A DNA stretch of 18,617 nucleotides from JBAYGJ01 sp041649335 (GCA_041649335.1 JBAZNF010000023.1:1-18617); one strand, 5' to 3'. Counted from the stretch's first letter, positions 6,242 through 12,147 are shown. The notes: a model not told the origin generated them from the letters alone. Program-made: numbers and translations.

Positions 6242-7744
6242 TTATTGTAACTTATTGTTCGGCGATATCAAATCCGGGTCACACATCATCACCGTTGGGT
6301 CACAGCCTGACGCAGAAGAAGGATTTGTGCGGTCTGGCTCCTGAGCCGGTTGAAGCGCTTTCGTACCTGAACCTTTGACGACAGTGAACGCCGCGCCCGG
6401 AGTGGTCATGCCCATTGTGCAGCTAAACGCCAGCGTGCCGGTTGTAGTCGGGGTAAACCGGATAGTTTTAATACCGGTCTTAGACAAAAATTCAGTCACT
6501 TTTGCGCCCGGCATGGTGATGACCTGGGCGCACCCGGCCGCCCGGCTGCCGTCAATCTGCCATTCAACTGGTATTCCGGCTGTCACCGTGAAATGCGACG
6601 GTTTATATTCATAGCCCACGACGGCCATTTTTACAATCTGAACCCCGTTCACTAACTGCACGTTGGGATCTGATATGTTCGTATCTACTGCAGCAACCGA
6701 CTGATTTGACCGGCCTTTTACATTGATCCCGGCCAGAGCCAACCCGTTTGAAATATTAAAAATGCCCATCAGTACTACGAGCACGCCGGCAAATTTAATG
6801 AAGTAGCGCTGGAAATTACCCCGGGCAAAACTCATAATTGCGCTGACCGACATCAAGGCCGGTAATGTCCCCAGCGAAAAGACCAGCATAGTCAGGGCAC
6901 CGGTGAGAAAACTACCCTTGGTCAGAACATACAACTGCAACGCCTGAGTAAAACCGCAGGGCAGAAAAAACGTAGCCGCCCCGAACAAAAACGGCGCTAT
7001 TTTGGTTTGCCGACCTTCTGTGGCCCGGTATATCCGATGGGCGATGAACTTCGGCATGCGCGGTTGGAACCTAGATAGCCAGGGAAAAATTTTCAATAAT
7101 TGAATACCCATCAGTACCATAACCAAACTAACGCCAACTACCACAATGCCGTTTAAACGAGTGGATAACGATAATACTGAACCGAGCGCCCCCACCGCCC
7201 CGCCCAATAATGTATATGAGACCACGCGACCGACATTGAAATACAGGTGCGGTTTGAATCGCTGTTTGCCGGTCAATTCCGGGTGGTGTTCATTGTATTT
7301 GGCGGCTACTGCCAGCAGTAACCCGCCGGACACTGCCATGCACGTAGACACGGCCGCCACCAGACCGATGACGAACACAACACCGTAACCCATGTTCTCC
7401 GACACGCCGAAATTCTCCGGAATCAGATGAAACTGCTTCAACACGACATACAACGCCATGATTATCAGGAACACAGCGCTCAATTGCAGGTAATCTTTTT
7501 TCGTATTGCGTTCGTCAGGCTGAACCTGCGATTCCGTCACCCGATACCCGTCATCTCGGATGGCTAGATGCAAATCCTTAGCCCTCACCGATTCGTCGCA
7601 CTCAACCACGACCTGTCCTGTTGACTGACTAGCCTGGGCATAAGTAACGCCGGGGACCTTTCGGAATTTTCTTTCGATCAGCACCTCGCAGGCCGCGCAA
7701 TGCATGCCCGAGATACTGACTACCATTTTTTTCTTTCTTTCCAT
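6242..7744 (-). CDS. HMA - TauE/SafE (DsbD-like) membrane domain - cupredoxin fusion protein
   Basis: This 500-residue protein has three parts. An N-terminal HMA domain carries GMHCAAC (Cys16/Cys19). A membrane region (about 87-340) of the TauE/SafE or UreH/DsbD-like superfamily has two lone membrane cysteines, Cys135 (STCMAVSGG) and Cys263 (FLPCGFTQ). These are placed like the thiol pair of DsbD/CcdA. An extracytoplasmic cupredoxin-like domain (about 365-457) has His384, Cys405 and SCTMGM (441-446) as candidate copper ligands. A short tail adds GCDPTVMMCDPD. The architecture and operon with copA suggest copper transfer or reduction at the membrane; that is inference. An internal ATG at 7726 is an alternative start, with GGAAAG just upstream. 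Confidence 0.8.
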   Translation of the reverse strand: MERKKKMVVSISGMHCAACEVLIERKFRKVPGVTYAQASQSTGQVVVECDESVRAKDLHLAIRDDGYRVTESQVQPDERNTKKDYLQLSAVFLIIMALYVVLKQFHLIPENFGVSENMGYGVVFVIGLVAAVSTCMAVSGGLLLAVAAKYNEHHPELTGKQRFKPHLYFNVGRVVSYTLLGGAVGALGSVLSLSTRLNGIVVVGVSLVMVLMGIQLLKIFPWLSRFQPRMPKFIAHRIYRATEGRQTKIAPFLFGAATFFLPCGFTQALQLYVLTKGSFLTGALTMLVFSLGTLPALMSVSAIMSFARGNFQRYFIKFAGVLVVLMGIFNISNGLALAGINVKGRSNQSVAAVDTNISDPNVQLVNGVQIVKMAVVGYEYKPSHFTVTAGIPVEWQIDGSRAAGCAQVITMPGAKVTEFLSKTGIKTIRFTPTTTGTLAFSCTMGMTTPGAAFTVVKGSGTKALQPAQEPDRTNPSSASGCDPTVMMCDPDLISPNNKLQ

Positions 7745-7836
7745 ACTCGCTCATTGCATAGTTGATTAAAATAAAAAACCGCCTGCGGCCGGACTAACTC
7801 CAGCAACTACGAAGTCAATCCAATGCCATACAAGCA

Positions 7837-8274
7837 CTATGCGCTGACCGGATATACTTTTGGATGGAAAATTCCCCGCGAAAAAAAACGTTTGAGGAAC
7901 TGGAAAATAGGCGCATCTGGATCTTGAAACGCATCCCAAAAAAGCCGGAATCGCCAATTTGCCGTATCAACCGGGAAAAACATTTTCATGACGAATCCCA
8001 AAAATACGCACATTACTAAACCGCTCATGACTTGGGGTATAACTACGGAGAACATCCGAGTCCAACTCTGCACGTGGTCGGCTACGGTCATCGGGCACAT
8101 GCCCTGACCATCGTCCATATACGGGCAATGAGCCATGGAGCCCTGGACCATATTCATTATACCGGTGGAAATCAGTAAAAAACTGATGGACACAAAAACT
8201 ACGGCGATGGTAATCCCTAAGAGCCGGTAAATAAAACTATATTGTCGTATATATAAAGGTGTAATAAACTTCAT
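7837..8274 (-). CDS. Small membrane protein with Cys/His/Met-rich loop, first gene of copper operon
   Basis: I do not recognise a named family. The 145-residue product has two hydrophobic segments (about 17-42 and 74-100). The loop between them carries HCPYM (49-53) and MCPM (59-62) plus His67. This looks like a soft-metal site, possibly Cu(I), probably outside the membrane. The C-terminus is basic and aromatic (WRFRLFWDAF). The ATG at 8274 is chosen because a consensus promoter places the transcription start at or just before it, so the mRNA is probably leaderless; a TTG/ATG extension to 8298/8295 would begin inside the promoter. It heads the operon leading to copA, with 92 bases before the next gene. 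Metal binding is inferred from residues and context. Confidence 0.65.
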   Translation of the reverse strand: MKFITPLYIRQYSFIYRLLGITIAVVFVSISFLLISTGIMNMVQGSMAHCPYMDDGQGMCPMTVADHVQSWTRMFSVVIPQVMSGLVMCVFLGFVMKMFFPVDTANWRFRLFWDAFQDPDAPIFQFLKRFFSRGIFHPKVYPVSA

Positions 8275-8283
8275 TTCAAATAA

Positions 8284-8312
8284 ACTATACCACATCAATG
8301 GCTACATTTCAA
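8284..8312 (-). promoter_or_regulatory. Promoter of the copper operon
   Basis: TTGAAA (8307-8312) and TATAGT (8284-8289), minus strand, are 17 bases apart. Only 9 bases separate the -10 from the ATG at 8274, which predicts a leaderless or nearly leaderless mRNA. The -35 lies within a palindrome shared with the divergent promoter. Confidence 0.7.
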
Positions 8313-8324
8313 GGCCAACCTTGA
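8309..8324. promoter_or_regulatory. Palindrome spanning both divergent -35 boxes (candidate operator)
   Basis: TCAAGG-CCAA-CCTTGA is a perfect 6-bp inverted repeat with a 4-base spacer. It covers part of the -35 of the copper operon and part of the -35 of the plus-strand gene at 8395. Two opposed TTGA boxes give four of the six positions of each arm automatically; the extra GG/CC is what suggests a binding site. Confidence 0.35.
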
Positions 8325-8348
8325 CACAAACCAAATATATGGTAACCT
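8321..8348 (+). promoter_or_regulatory. Promoter of the GlcG/HbpS-like gene
   Basis: A perfect TTGACA (8321-8326) is followed after 16 bases by TAACCT (8343-8348), a weak -10. Transcription would start near 8355, about 40 bases before the gene. Confidence 0.45.
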
Positions 8349-8394
8349 TACCTGAAAATTATAAAACAAACCCAAAAAAATTATTGGAGGGAAT

Positions 8395-8877
8395 ATGGAA
8401 CATTCAATCGGCGGTCACACGCTGGATGAAATCTACGACGCAGTACATTTTGCCGTCGGGGCATTCCTGACCCATCGCAAAAATGACGATCAGACCCGAA
8501 AAGGCGGGTATTGTTCGGTCATTGACCGCATCAACGAAGAGGTGATCACCACCTTTGAAGTGGGCAATCCGGCCCACGGCAAAGCGGAACGGTACCGGCA
8601 ATTGTCGGTGGAAAAAGCCCTTCGGCTTCTTGAGACCAACGAGCAATTCGGCCATGTCACCAGCTGGCAGAGCCGTGACGAACAGGCAGACAAATGGGGC
8701 GGCGCCATCATTATTGGAGATTTCATCCTTTCCTTCTCGGGTTTCTCACCCGACCTGGCAGATGAGGCGGTAATGATCAGGGCAGCCCACCGTCTCGGCT
8801 GGCTCAATGCCGATGAAGCGGAGTCATTCGCGAATATGAACGACAATGAATGGACCCGCCTCCTGATGGCCGCATAA
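8395..8877 (+). CDS. Hypothetical protein with GlcG/HbpS-like fold (tentative)
   Basis: The 160-residue soluble protein has no signal peptide. The order of elements resembles the GlcG/HbpS (haem-degrading) family. There is a helix, then strand CSVIDRINEEVITTFEVG (40-57), then helix YRQLSVEKALRLL (67-79), then WGGAIIIGDFILSFSGF (101-117), then helix PDLADEAVMIRAA. The GG...G...SG...D..A pattern is typical, but I cannot confirm family membership without a profile search. The start has a strong GGAGG 4 bases before the ATG, unlike most neighbours. It is monocistronic, divergent from the copper operon and ended by a strong terminator. A role in metal or haem sensing would be speculative; the shared regulatory region is the only link. 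Confidence 0.7.
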   Translation: MEHSIGGHTLDEIYDAVHFAVGAFLTHRKNDDQTRKGGYCSVIDRINEEVITTFEVGNPAHGKAERYRQLSVEKALRLLETNEQFGHVTSWQSRDEQADKWGGAIIIGDFILSFSGFSPDLADEAVMIRAAHRLGWLNADEAESFANMNDNEWTRLLMAA

Positions 8878-8902
8878 TCCCAGCTCATTCAACCAAAAAA
8901 CG

Positions 8903-8939
8903 ACGGTCTGCGATCACGCGGACCGTTATTTTATTTTTT
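8903..8939. terminator. Terminator between convergent 8395 gene and rlmN
   Basis: ACGGTCTGCG (8903-8912) pairs with CGCGGACCGT (8917-8926), one T-G wobble, loop ATCA, followed by a T-rich tract overlapping the rlmN stop codon. On the opposite strand the hairpin is followed by CGTTTTTTGG, so it probably works both ways. Confidence 0.85.
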
Positions 8940-9938
8940 CCGGCCGGCCAACTGGCCGCAGGCACCTTTAACGCCCCGGGCAAACCGGAACCGTTCGACC
9001 GCAGTAATGCCGTATTTTTCCAGAATAGAAAGAAATTGGCTGACTGCCTCCGAAGATGACGACTGATAAAAACCTGTCGGGTTATACACGATCACATTAA
9101 CAAAAAACAAAGGCGGCAATTTACCGTGCAAGAGCTCGGCTAATTTCTTGGCGTGGTCCGGCGTATCGTTTTGGCCGGCCAGCATGACATATTCTATCAT
9201 GACCCGCCGGTTTGTTTTCTTGATATAGTTCGAAGTGGCATTCAGGACTTCCTTGATCCCGTAGCGCTCGCCAATGGGCATGATCTTCCGCCGCAGTTCG
9301 TCAGTGGGCGCGTGCAGTGATACTGCCAAGTTCACCTGCAGCGGTTCTTTGGTCAGGCGTTCAATCCCGGGGACGATGCCGGCCGTAGAAATGGAAATGT
9401 GCCGGGCGCCGATGCCCAGCCTGTCCGGATCATTGATCTTGCGTATGGCCTCCAGGACCGAATCATAATTCAAAAATGGCTCACCCATACCCATAAACAC
9501 GATGCTGCCGACCCGTTCATCGTCTTTTGCCAGCAGCCGGGAAAATAAAAGCACCTGCTCGACGATTTCATCGGCAGTCACATTGCGTGAAAATCCCCGC
9601 TGGCCAGTGGCGCAAAACGTACACCCCAGCGGGCACCCGACTTGCGATGAAACGCAGACGGTATTGCGGCCGTTGGCGTGCTTCATCAGTACCGATTCGA
9701 TCTTTTCCCCGTCAGCAAGGGTGATGACGGCCTTTGCCGAACGCGAATCGTCAGTCGTTTCTATTTGCGCATTGATGGCTAAAGGGCATTCGCGATCCAG
9801 CTCCTGCCGCAACCCGGCCGGCAATGTGCTTACTTCCGACCAGGCGGAACGCAATTCTTTAAAAATTGCCATATACGCCTGCTTTAGGCGAAAAGCGGGT
9901 TGGTTTGCGAGAATAATTTTGAGTTTCTCAAAATCCAT
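8931..9938 (-). CDS. rlmN: Dual-specificity 23S rRNA/tRNA adenine-C2 methyltransferase RlmN
   Basis: Radical-SAM enzyme that methylates C2 of A2503 in 23S rRNA and of A37 in some tRNAs. The 335-residue protein has the cluster motif C-x3-C-x2-C at Cys102, Cys106 and Cys109 (GCPLGCTFCATG). Cys95 in VCVSSQVGC and Cys327 in GACGQL correspond to the two catalytic cysteines (E. coli 118 and 355). The SAM-binding block FMGMGEPFLNYD is also present. These features fit RlmN; Cfr is less likely because no resistance context is visible. The ATG overlaps the mazG-like stop codon by one base (TAATG), so the two are probably translationally coupled. Confidence 0.93.
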   Translation of the reverse strand: MDFEKLKIILANQPAFRLKQAYMAIFKELRSAWSEVSTLPAGLRQELDRECPLAINAQIETTDDSRSAKAVITLADGEKIESVLMKHANGRNTVCVSSQVGCPLGCTFCATGQRGFSRNVTADEIVEQVLLFSRLLAKDDERVGSIVFMGMGEPFLNYDSVLEAIRKINDPDRLGIGARHISISTAGIVPGIERLTKEPLQVNLAVSLHAPTDELRRKIMPIGERYGIKEVLNATSNYIKKTNRRVMIEYVMLAGQNDTPDHAKKLAELLHGKLPPLFFVNVIVYNPTGFYQSSSSEAVSQFLSILEKYGITAVERFRFARGVKGACGQLAGRKK

Positions 9939-10267
9939 TATCTATGGTCGCCACTCCCGTGTAAAGTGCCCCGGACTTTCCTCGAAGCGAGCTTCTCCAG
10001 ATTACGCGTGGCCACTTCGTCCAGCGGCAGCTTCAGCTCGGAAGCCAGGTTCGATGCGTACCATAAAACGTCGCCGAGTTCTTCGGCAATGGTTTGTGTC
10101 TGTGCCTCATCCAACACGCCGCCGTGGTCGCGGCAGATTTTTTTCACTTTATTGGCAAGCTCCCCGGCCTCCCCCACTAACCCCAACGTCGGGTAAATGT
10201 AATTATGATCACGATCCGGGTACATTGCTGTTGTCCGGGCCCGCGTTTGATATTCATTAAAATTCAT
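9938..10267 (-). CDS. MazG-like nucleoside triphosphate pyrophosphohydrolase
   Basis: A single MazG-type domain of 109 residues. The metal-binding acidic residues sit in GLVGEAGEL (Glu33, Glu36) and EELGDVLWY (Glu62, Glu63, Asp66), the E-x2-E...E-x2-D pattern of all-alpha NTP pyrophosphatases. These enzymes hydrolyse (often non-canonical) NTPs to NMP and pyrophosphate and act in nucleotide-pool cleaning. It is shorter than two-domain E. coli MazG and closer to the single-domain group, whose substrate cannot be predicted from sequence. The gene lies 6 bases after the GNAT stop and overlaps rlmN by one base, all on one transcript. Confidence 0.87.
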   Translation of the reverse strand: MNFNEYQTRARTTAMYPDRDHNYIYPTLGLVGEAGELANKVKKICRDHGGVLDEAQTQTIAEELGDVLWYASNLASELKLPLDEVATRNLEKLASRKVRGTLHGSGDHR

Positions 10268-10273
10268 GGGATA

Positions 10274-10756
10274 TCATGTTAATTCTTTTTCCAAGATGAA
10301 ATTATATTCACGGAAACCTAAATGCCGATAGACTTCTGCCGCCTTGCGGTTCTTGGCCGAAACCATGATCGAAACATGGCCAATACCCTTCTTCCGGCAC
10401 CAGGCGTCAAACGCCCTAATCATCAGCGAGCCGAGTCCTTGGCCACGGAAATGGCGGCGGACATATAGCACTTCCACCTTTCCTGACTTAGCCGGTCGCC
10501 GGGCTTCTGAGCGATGTGCCGCCGACCCGATCAAGAACCCCCGGACTTTTTGATTATACTCGGCTACAATGAAAAAATGGTTATTCCCGCGAAGACGGTT
10601 ACTCAAATAATTGTGTCCGGTTCGGGATGCTGCCCAATGCACGAACATAGTCGGGTCATATTTCGAGCGTTCCAATTGGACATAATGATGAAGCATGTCA
10701 TGGACTTCGGGCAAGTCAGCCTGTTTGGCTTTTCGCCAGGTAATGTCTTGTTTCAT
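10274..10756 (-). CDS. GNAT-family N-acetyltransferase
   Basis: Acetyl-CoA-dependent transferase of unknown substrate. The 160-residue protein fits the GNAT fold: motif A VEVLYVRRHFRGQGLGSLMI with the acetyl-CoA pyrophosphate loop RGQGLG at 104-109, and the C-terminal NRKAAEVYRHLGFREY block (136-151) of motif B. The ATG at 10756 is chosen; an in-frame GTG at 10774 would start inside the helix flanking the tRNA. The ATG lies only 20 bases after the predicted mature 3' end of tRNA-Pro with no Shine-Dalgarno sequence, so the message probably arises by processing of a tRNA-mRNA precursor. RlmN, MazG-like and GNAT with a tRNA suggest housekeeping; a protein or RNA substrate is possible but unproven. 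Confidence 0.87.
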   Translation of the reverse strand: MKQDITWRKAKQADLPEVHDMLHHYVQLERSKYDPTMFVHWAASRTGHNYLSNRLRGNNHFFIVAEYNQKVRGFLIGSAAHRSEARRPAKSGKVEVLYVRRHFRGQGLGSLMIRAFDAWCRKKGIGHVSIMVSAKNRKAAEVYRHLGFREYNFILEKELT

Positions 10757-10765
10757 ATGCGCATT

Positions 10766-10859
10766 TGGCTGCACTATCGGGGTGGGGAGAATCGGACTCC
10801 CTCTACACCCACCCCATGGGCGCGTACTACCGGTATACTACACCCCGACAGTGCAGCCA
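10766..10859. repeat. Perfect 10-bp inverted repeat enclosing tRNA-Pro
   Basis: TGGCTGCACT (10766-10775) and AGTGCAGCCA (10850-10859) are exact reverse complements. Together with one wobble pair and one A-T pair adjoining the acceptor stem, they could lengthen the 7-bp acceptor helix to about 19 bp in the precursor. Confidence 0.8.
10777..10847 (-). tRNA. tRNA-Pro, anticodon GGG
   Basis: A complete 71-base cloverleaf. The acceptor stem is CGGGGTG/CACCCCG and the D stem GTAT/GTAC with G18G19. The anticodon stem CGCCC/GGGTG encloses loop ATGGGGT (anticodon GGG, purine 37 = G), with a 4-base variable loop and T stem GGGAG/CTCCC. Discriminator A73, C1-G72 and G35-G36 with G37 match proline identity elements. 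CCA is not encoded. The T loop is TCCGATT, with C where nearly all tRNAs have T55 (pseudouridine), which would weaken the contact with G18. It has its own promoter upstream and the GNAT gene directly downstream. Confidence 0.87.
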
Positions 10860-10888
10860 TACATATTAATTAAGATGTTTCGTTTTTC

Positions 10889-10917
10889 ATTCTACCAGTT
10901 ACCGTCCAGCAAAGCAA
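10889..10917 (-). promoter_or_regulatory. Extended -10 promoter of tRNA-Pro and downstream genes
   Basis: TTGCTT (10912-10917) and TAGAAT (10889-10894), minus strand, are 17 bases apart, and TGG directly before the -10 makes it extended. It starts about 35 bases before the tRNA and just after the terminator of the zinc-ribbon gene. No other promoter is evident before GNAT, mazG-like and rlmN. Confidence 0.6.
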
Positions 10918-10918
10918 T

Positions 10919-10948
10919 AAAAAAAACCGCCAGCTCTACTGCTGACGG
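10919..10948 (-). terminator. Terminator of the zinc-ribbon gene
   Basis: On the minus strand CCGTCAGC pairs with GCTGGCGG (10941-10948 with 10927-10934, one wobble), followed by a run of eight Ts. A second 9-bp hairpin, AGATAACGA/TCGTTATCT (10951-10974), overlaps the stop codon just upstream. Confidence 0.85.
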
Positions 10949-10968
10949 CCAGATAACGAATCGTCTCG

Positions 10969-11202
10969 TTATCTCGGAATCCCCTCCATGGTCGAATAAT
11001 GGTGAACGTTGCCGCAATCGGGGTCTTGGTCAATCTCGATTGTGAAGGCGCAGGGGGTTGTCTGTGTACAACGGAGAACGGTGGCAGTACCAGTGACGGG
11101 GTCATGCACAACAGCTTCGCGCAATGTCCCCTGACGGCACGCCGGGCATTCCCGGCCTTTGTACTGCGAAATTTCCGACGCAAAGATCTTTGTAGTCGAC
11201 AT
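10969..11202 (-). CDS. Small zinc-ribbon-like protein of unknown function
   Basis: I do not recognise a named family. The 77-residue soluble protein has a CPAC knuckle (Cys19, Cys22) and further cysteines at 45, 51 and 63. The pattern C-x2-C...C-x5-C suggests a zinc ribbon, with strands around HDPVTGTATVLRC and AFTIEID. It has a strong ribosome binding site, AAGGAGG at 11208-11214, 5 bases before the ATG; this decides the start over the one 27 bases upstream. It is monocistronic, closed by a terminator. No convincing promoter lies within the 140 bases before it, so its transcript probably comes from the attenuator promoter at 11517-11544. Its role may be tied to whatever that leader senses. 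Confidence 0.75.
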   Translation of the reverse strand: MSTTKIFASEISQYKGRECPACRQGTLREAVVHDPVTGTATVLRCTQTTPCAFTIEIDQDPDCGNVHHYSTMEGIPR

Positions 11203-11347
11203 GGCTTCCTCCTTGAAAAAGAACTGCACACATACTTTTTATTTCTTCCTAATCATCCCGAATCCTGGATTCATTCCTGGATGAGGGATACTTCTTCTTT
11301 GCGAAAGGCATCAGGAAACACTTTTTAACAAAGGGTTTCCCGAAAAT
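11203..11347 (-). other. Long 5' untranslated region of the zinc-ribbon gene
   Basis: No ORF or clear promoter is seen in these 145 bases. On the minus strand TCATCC and GGATGA enclose an inner GAATC-CAG-GATTC stem (about 11250-11280), so this leader is probably structured. The ribosome binding site of the zinc-ribbon gene lies at its end. Confidence 0.45.
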
Positions 11348-11375
11348 AAAAAACACTAGCCGCTTGGTGGCTAGT
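11348..11375 (-). terminator. Attenuator terminator (leader segments 3 and 4)
   Basis: On the minus strand ACTAGCC (11369-11375) pairs with GGCTAGT (11355-11361) across a 7-base loop, followed by G and six Ts. Its first strand can instead pair with an upstream segment (11399-11411), making the two structures mutually exclusive. Confidence 0.75.
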
Positions 11376-11411
11376 TTGTTTATAACGAATCTTACAGGCT
11401 AACCATCAAGC
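11362..11411 (-). promoter_or_regulatory. Antiterminator pairing (leader segments 2 and 3)
   Basis: GCTTGATGGTTAG (minus strand, 11399-11411) and CTAGCCACCAAGC (11362-11374) can form 13 pairs with one A-C mismatch and one T-G wobble. This helix uses the same bases as the 5' arm of the terminator. Segment 2 starts two bases after the leader peptide stop codon, where a ribosome pausing at the stop would cover it. Confidence 0.6.
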
Positions 11412-11413
11412 CG

Positions 11414-11503
11414 CTAGGGTGTAATAATAATAGTAATAAGAAGTCCCGCTTTGCGTAAAGCGTTATTTTTCGCGTCTCGGTTAGACTGATGTATTGCTGT
11501 CAT
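11414..11503 (-). CDS. Leader peptide of a transcription attenuator (29 codons)
   Basis: A short ORF starting ATG ACA GCA ATA (M-T-A-I) about 7 bases after the expected transcription start. It ends L-L-I-T-I-I-I-T-P and TAG. Eight consecutive codons before the final Pro are Leu, Ile or Thr, with four ATT. This composition, just before alternative hairpins, is what leader peptides of ilv/leu/thr-type attenuators look like. A weak AGG lies 8 bases before the ATG. A hairpin CGCTTT/AAAGCG (11447-11462) within the ORF may act as a pause site. Slow decoding of Ile/Thr (or Leu) codons would leave segment 2 free and allow antitermination. The gene read through into is the zinc-ribbon gene, not a biosynthetic operon. 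Peptide synthesis is inferred. Confidence 0.55.
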   Translation of the reverse strand: MTAIHQSNRDAKNNALRKAGLLITIIITP

Positions 11504-11516
11504 ATTCTTGCCTGGT

Positions 11517-11544
11517 ATTGTACCAAAACCAACTATCGTGTCAA
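11517..11544 (-). promoter_or_regulatory. Strong promoter of the attenuator leader
   Basis: A perfect TTGACA (11539-11544) and TACAAT (11517-11522), minus strand, are 16 bases apart, directly after the ndk stop codon. The expected start near 11510 gives a leader RNA of about 165 bases to the attenuator terminator. Confidence 0.75.
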
Positions 11545-11547
11545 CTA

Positions 11548-12147
11548 TTATTCAAACATGATATCCTCGTCTACCCGCTTGTAGGCGTGGATTTCATTCT
11601 CACGGAACCACAGTTTGGCCTCAAATTCAGCTTCCTCCACGGTTCCGGAGGCATGGATCATGTTCTTGACGGTGCGTTTTTGCTGGTTAGCCAGTATCGG
11701 CGAATCCAAAGAAAAATCGCCCCGGATGGTGCCTGGTTGGGCAAATCGTGGCAAGGTGTGGCCGACCATCATTCTGACGGAATCAACGGCATGCAGTCCC
11801 TGTAGCAATAAGGCGACTACGGGACCGGAACTGAGGAAGTCCATATTCCATTTGCGGACCATCTTGCCGATCTCGTACGCATCGGTCGTGCCCAAATCCT
11901 CATTTGGATCGCGGCCATATTCAGCATAGCTTTTCAGGGTCTTTTCACCGACCGTGGTCAGATAGGTTTTTTCGTCCGGGTAATGTTTGGCTACCAAATC
12001 CGCATCCACCCAGACCATTTTCATGGCATTAATTTTCAATCCTGCTTTTTCAAAACGGGAAATAATTTCACCAATCAGGCCGCGTTTGACCGTGTCGGGT
12101 TTCAGCAAAACAACGGACCGTTCGAGTCGTGGATCGTGAGCTTTCAT
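11548..12147 (-). CDS. ndk: Nucleoside diphosphate kinase with internal insertion
   Basis: Transfers the gamma phosphate between nucleoside triphosphates and diphosphates through a phosphohistidine. The 199-residue product matches NDK at both ends: VVLLKPDTVKRGLIGEII (Lys16), GPVVALLLQG...AVDSVRMMVG, PGTIRGDFSLD and the active-site His165 in NMIHASG. Most NDKs are about 135-150 residues. Here about 45 extra residues lie between HYPDEKTYL and the FLSSGPVV strand, in the region that contacts neighbouring subunits. The usual HGSD is HASG, so the downstream Ser/Asp is changed, but all catalytic residues visible are kept. It starts 4 bases after the response regulator stop, so the two are co-transcribed. 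Confidence 0.9.
   Translation of the reverse strand: MKAHDPRLERSVVLLKPDTVKRGLIGEIISRFEKAGLKINAMKMVWVDADLVAKHYPDEKTYLTTVGEKTLKSYAEYGRDPNEDLGTTDAYEIGKMVRKWNMDFLSSGPVVALLLQGLHAVDSVRMMVGHTLPRFAQPGTIRGDFSLDSPILANQQKRTVKNMIHASGTVEEAEFEAKLWFRENEIHAYKRVDEDIMFE

Noticed and set aside
7773..7800. Possible terminator CCGCAGGCGG followed by six Ts (minus strand) between the first two copper-operon genes
   Set aside because: The palindrome leaves only a 3-4 bp stem with an impossible or very large loop, so it is too weak to call.
9502..10260. 252-codon plus-strand frame opposite rlmN and the mazG-like gene
   Set aside because: It lies wholly antisense to two well-supported genes, and the product is low in recognisable domains and rich in Ser/Arg.
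10899..11231. 110-codon minus-strand frame overlapping the zinc-ribbon gene
   Set aside because: It has no ribosome binding site at its start, lacks the Cys pattern, and reads through the terminator hairpin at 10919-10948.
11447..11469. Plus-strand terminator-like hairpin CGCTTT/AAAGCG followed by TTATTTTT
   Set aside because: No plus-strand gene ends here. The stem lies inside the leader peptide ORF of the minus strand, where it better fits a pause hairpin.
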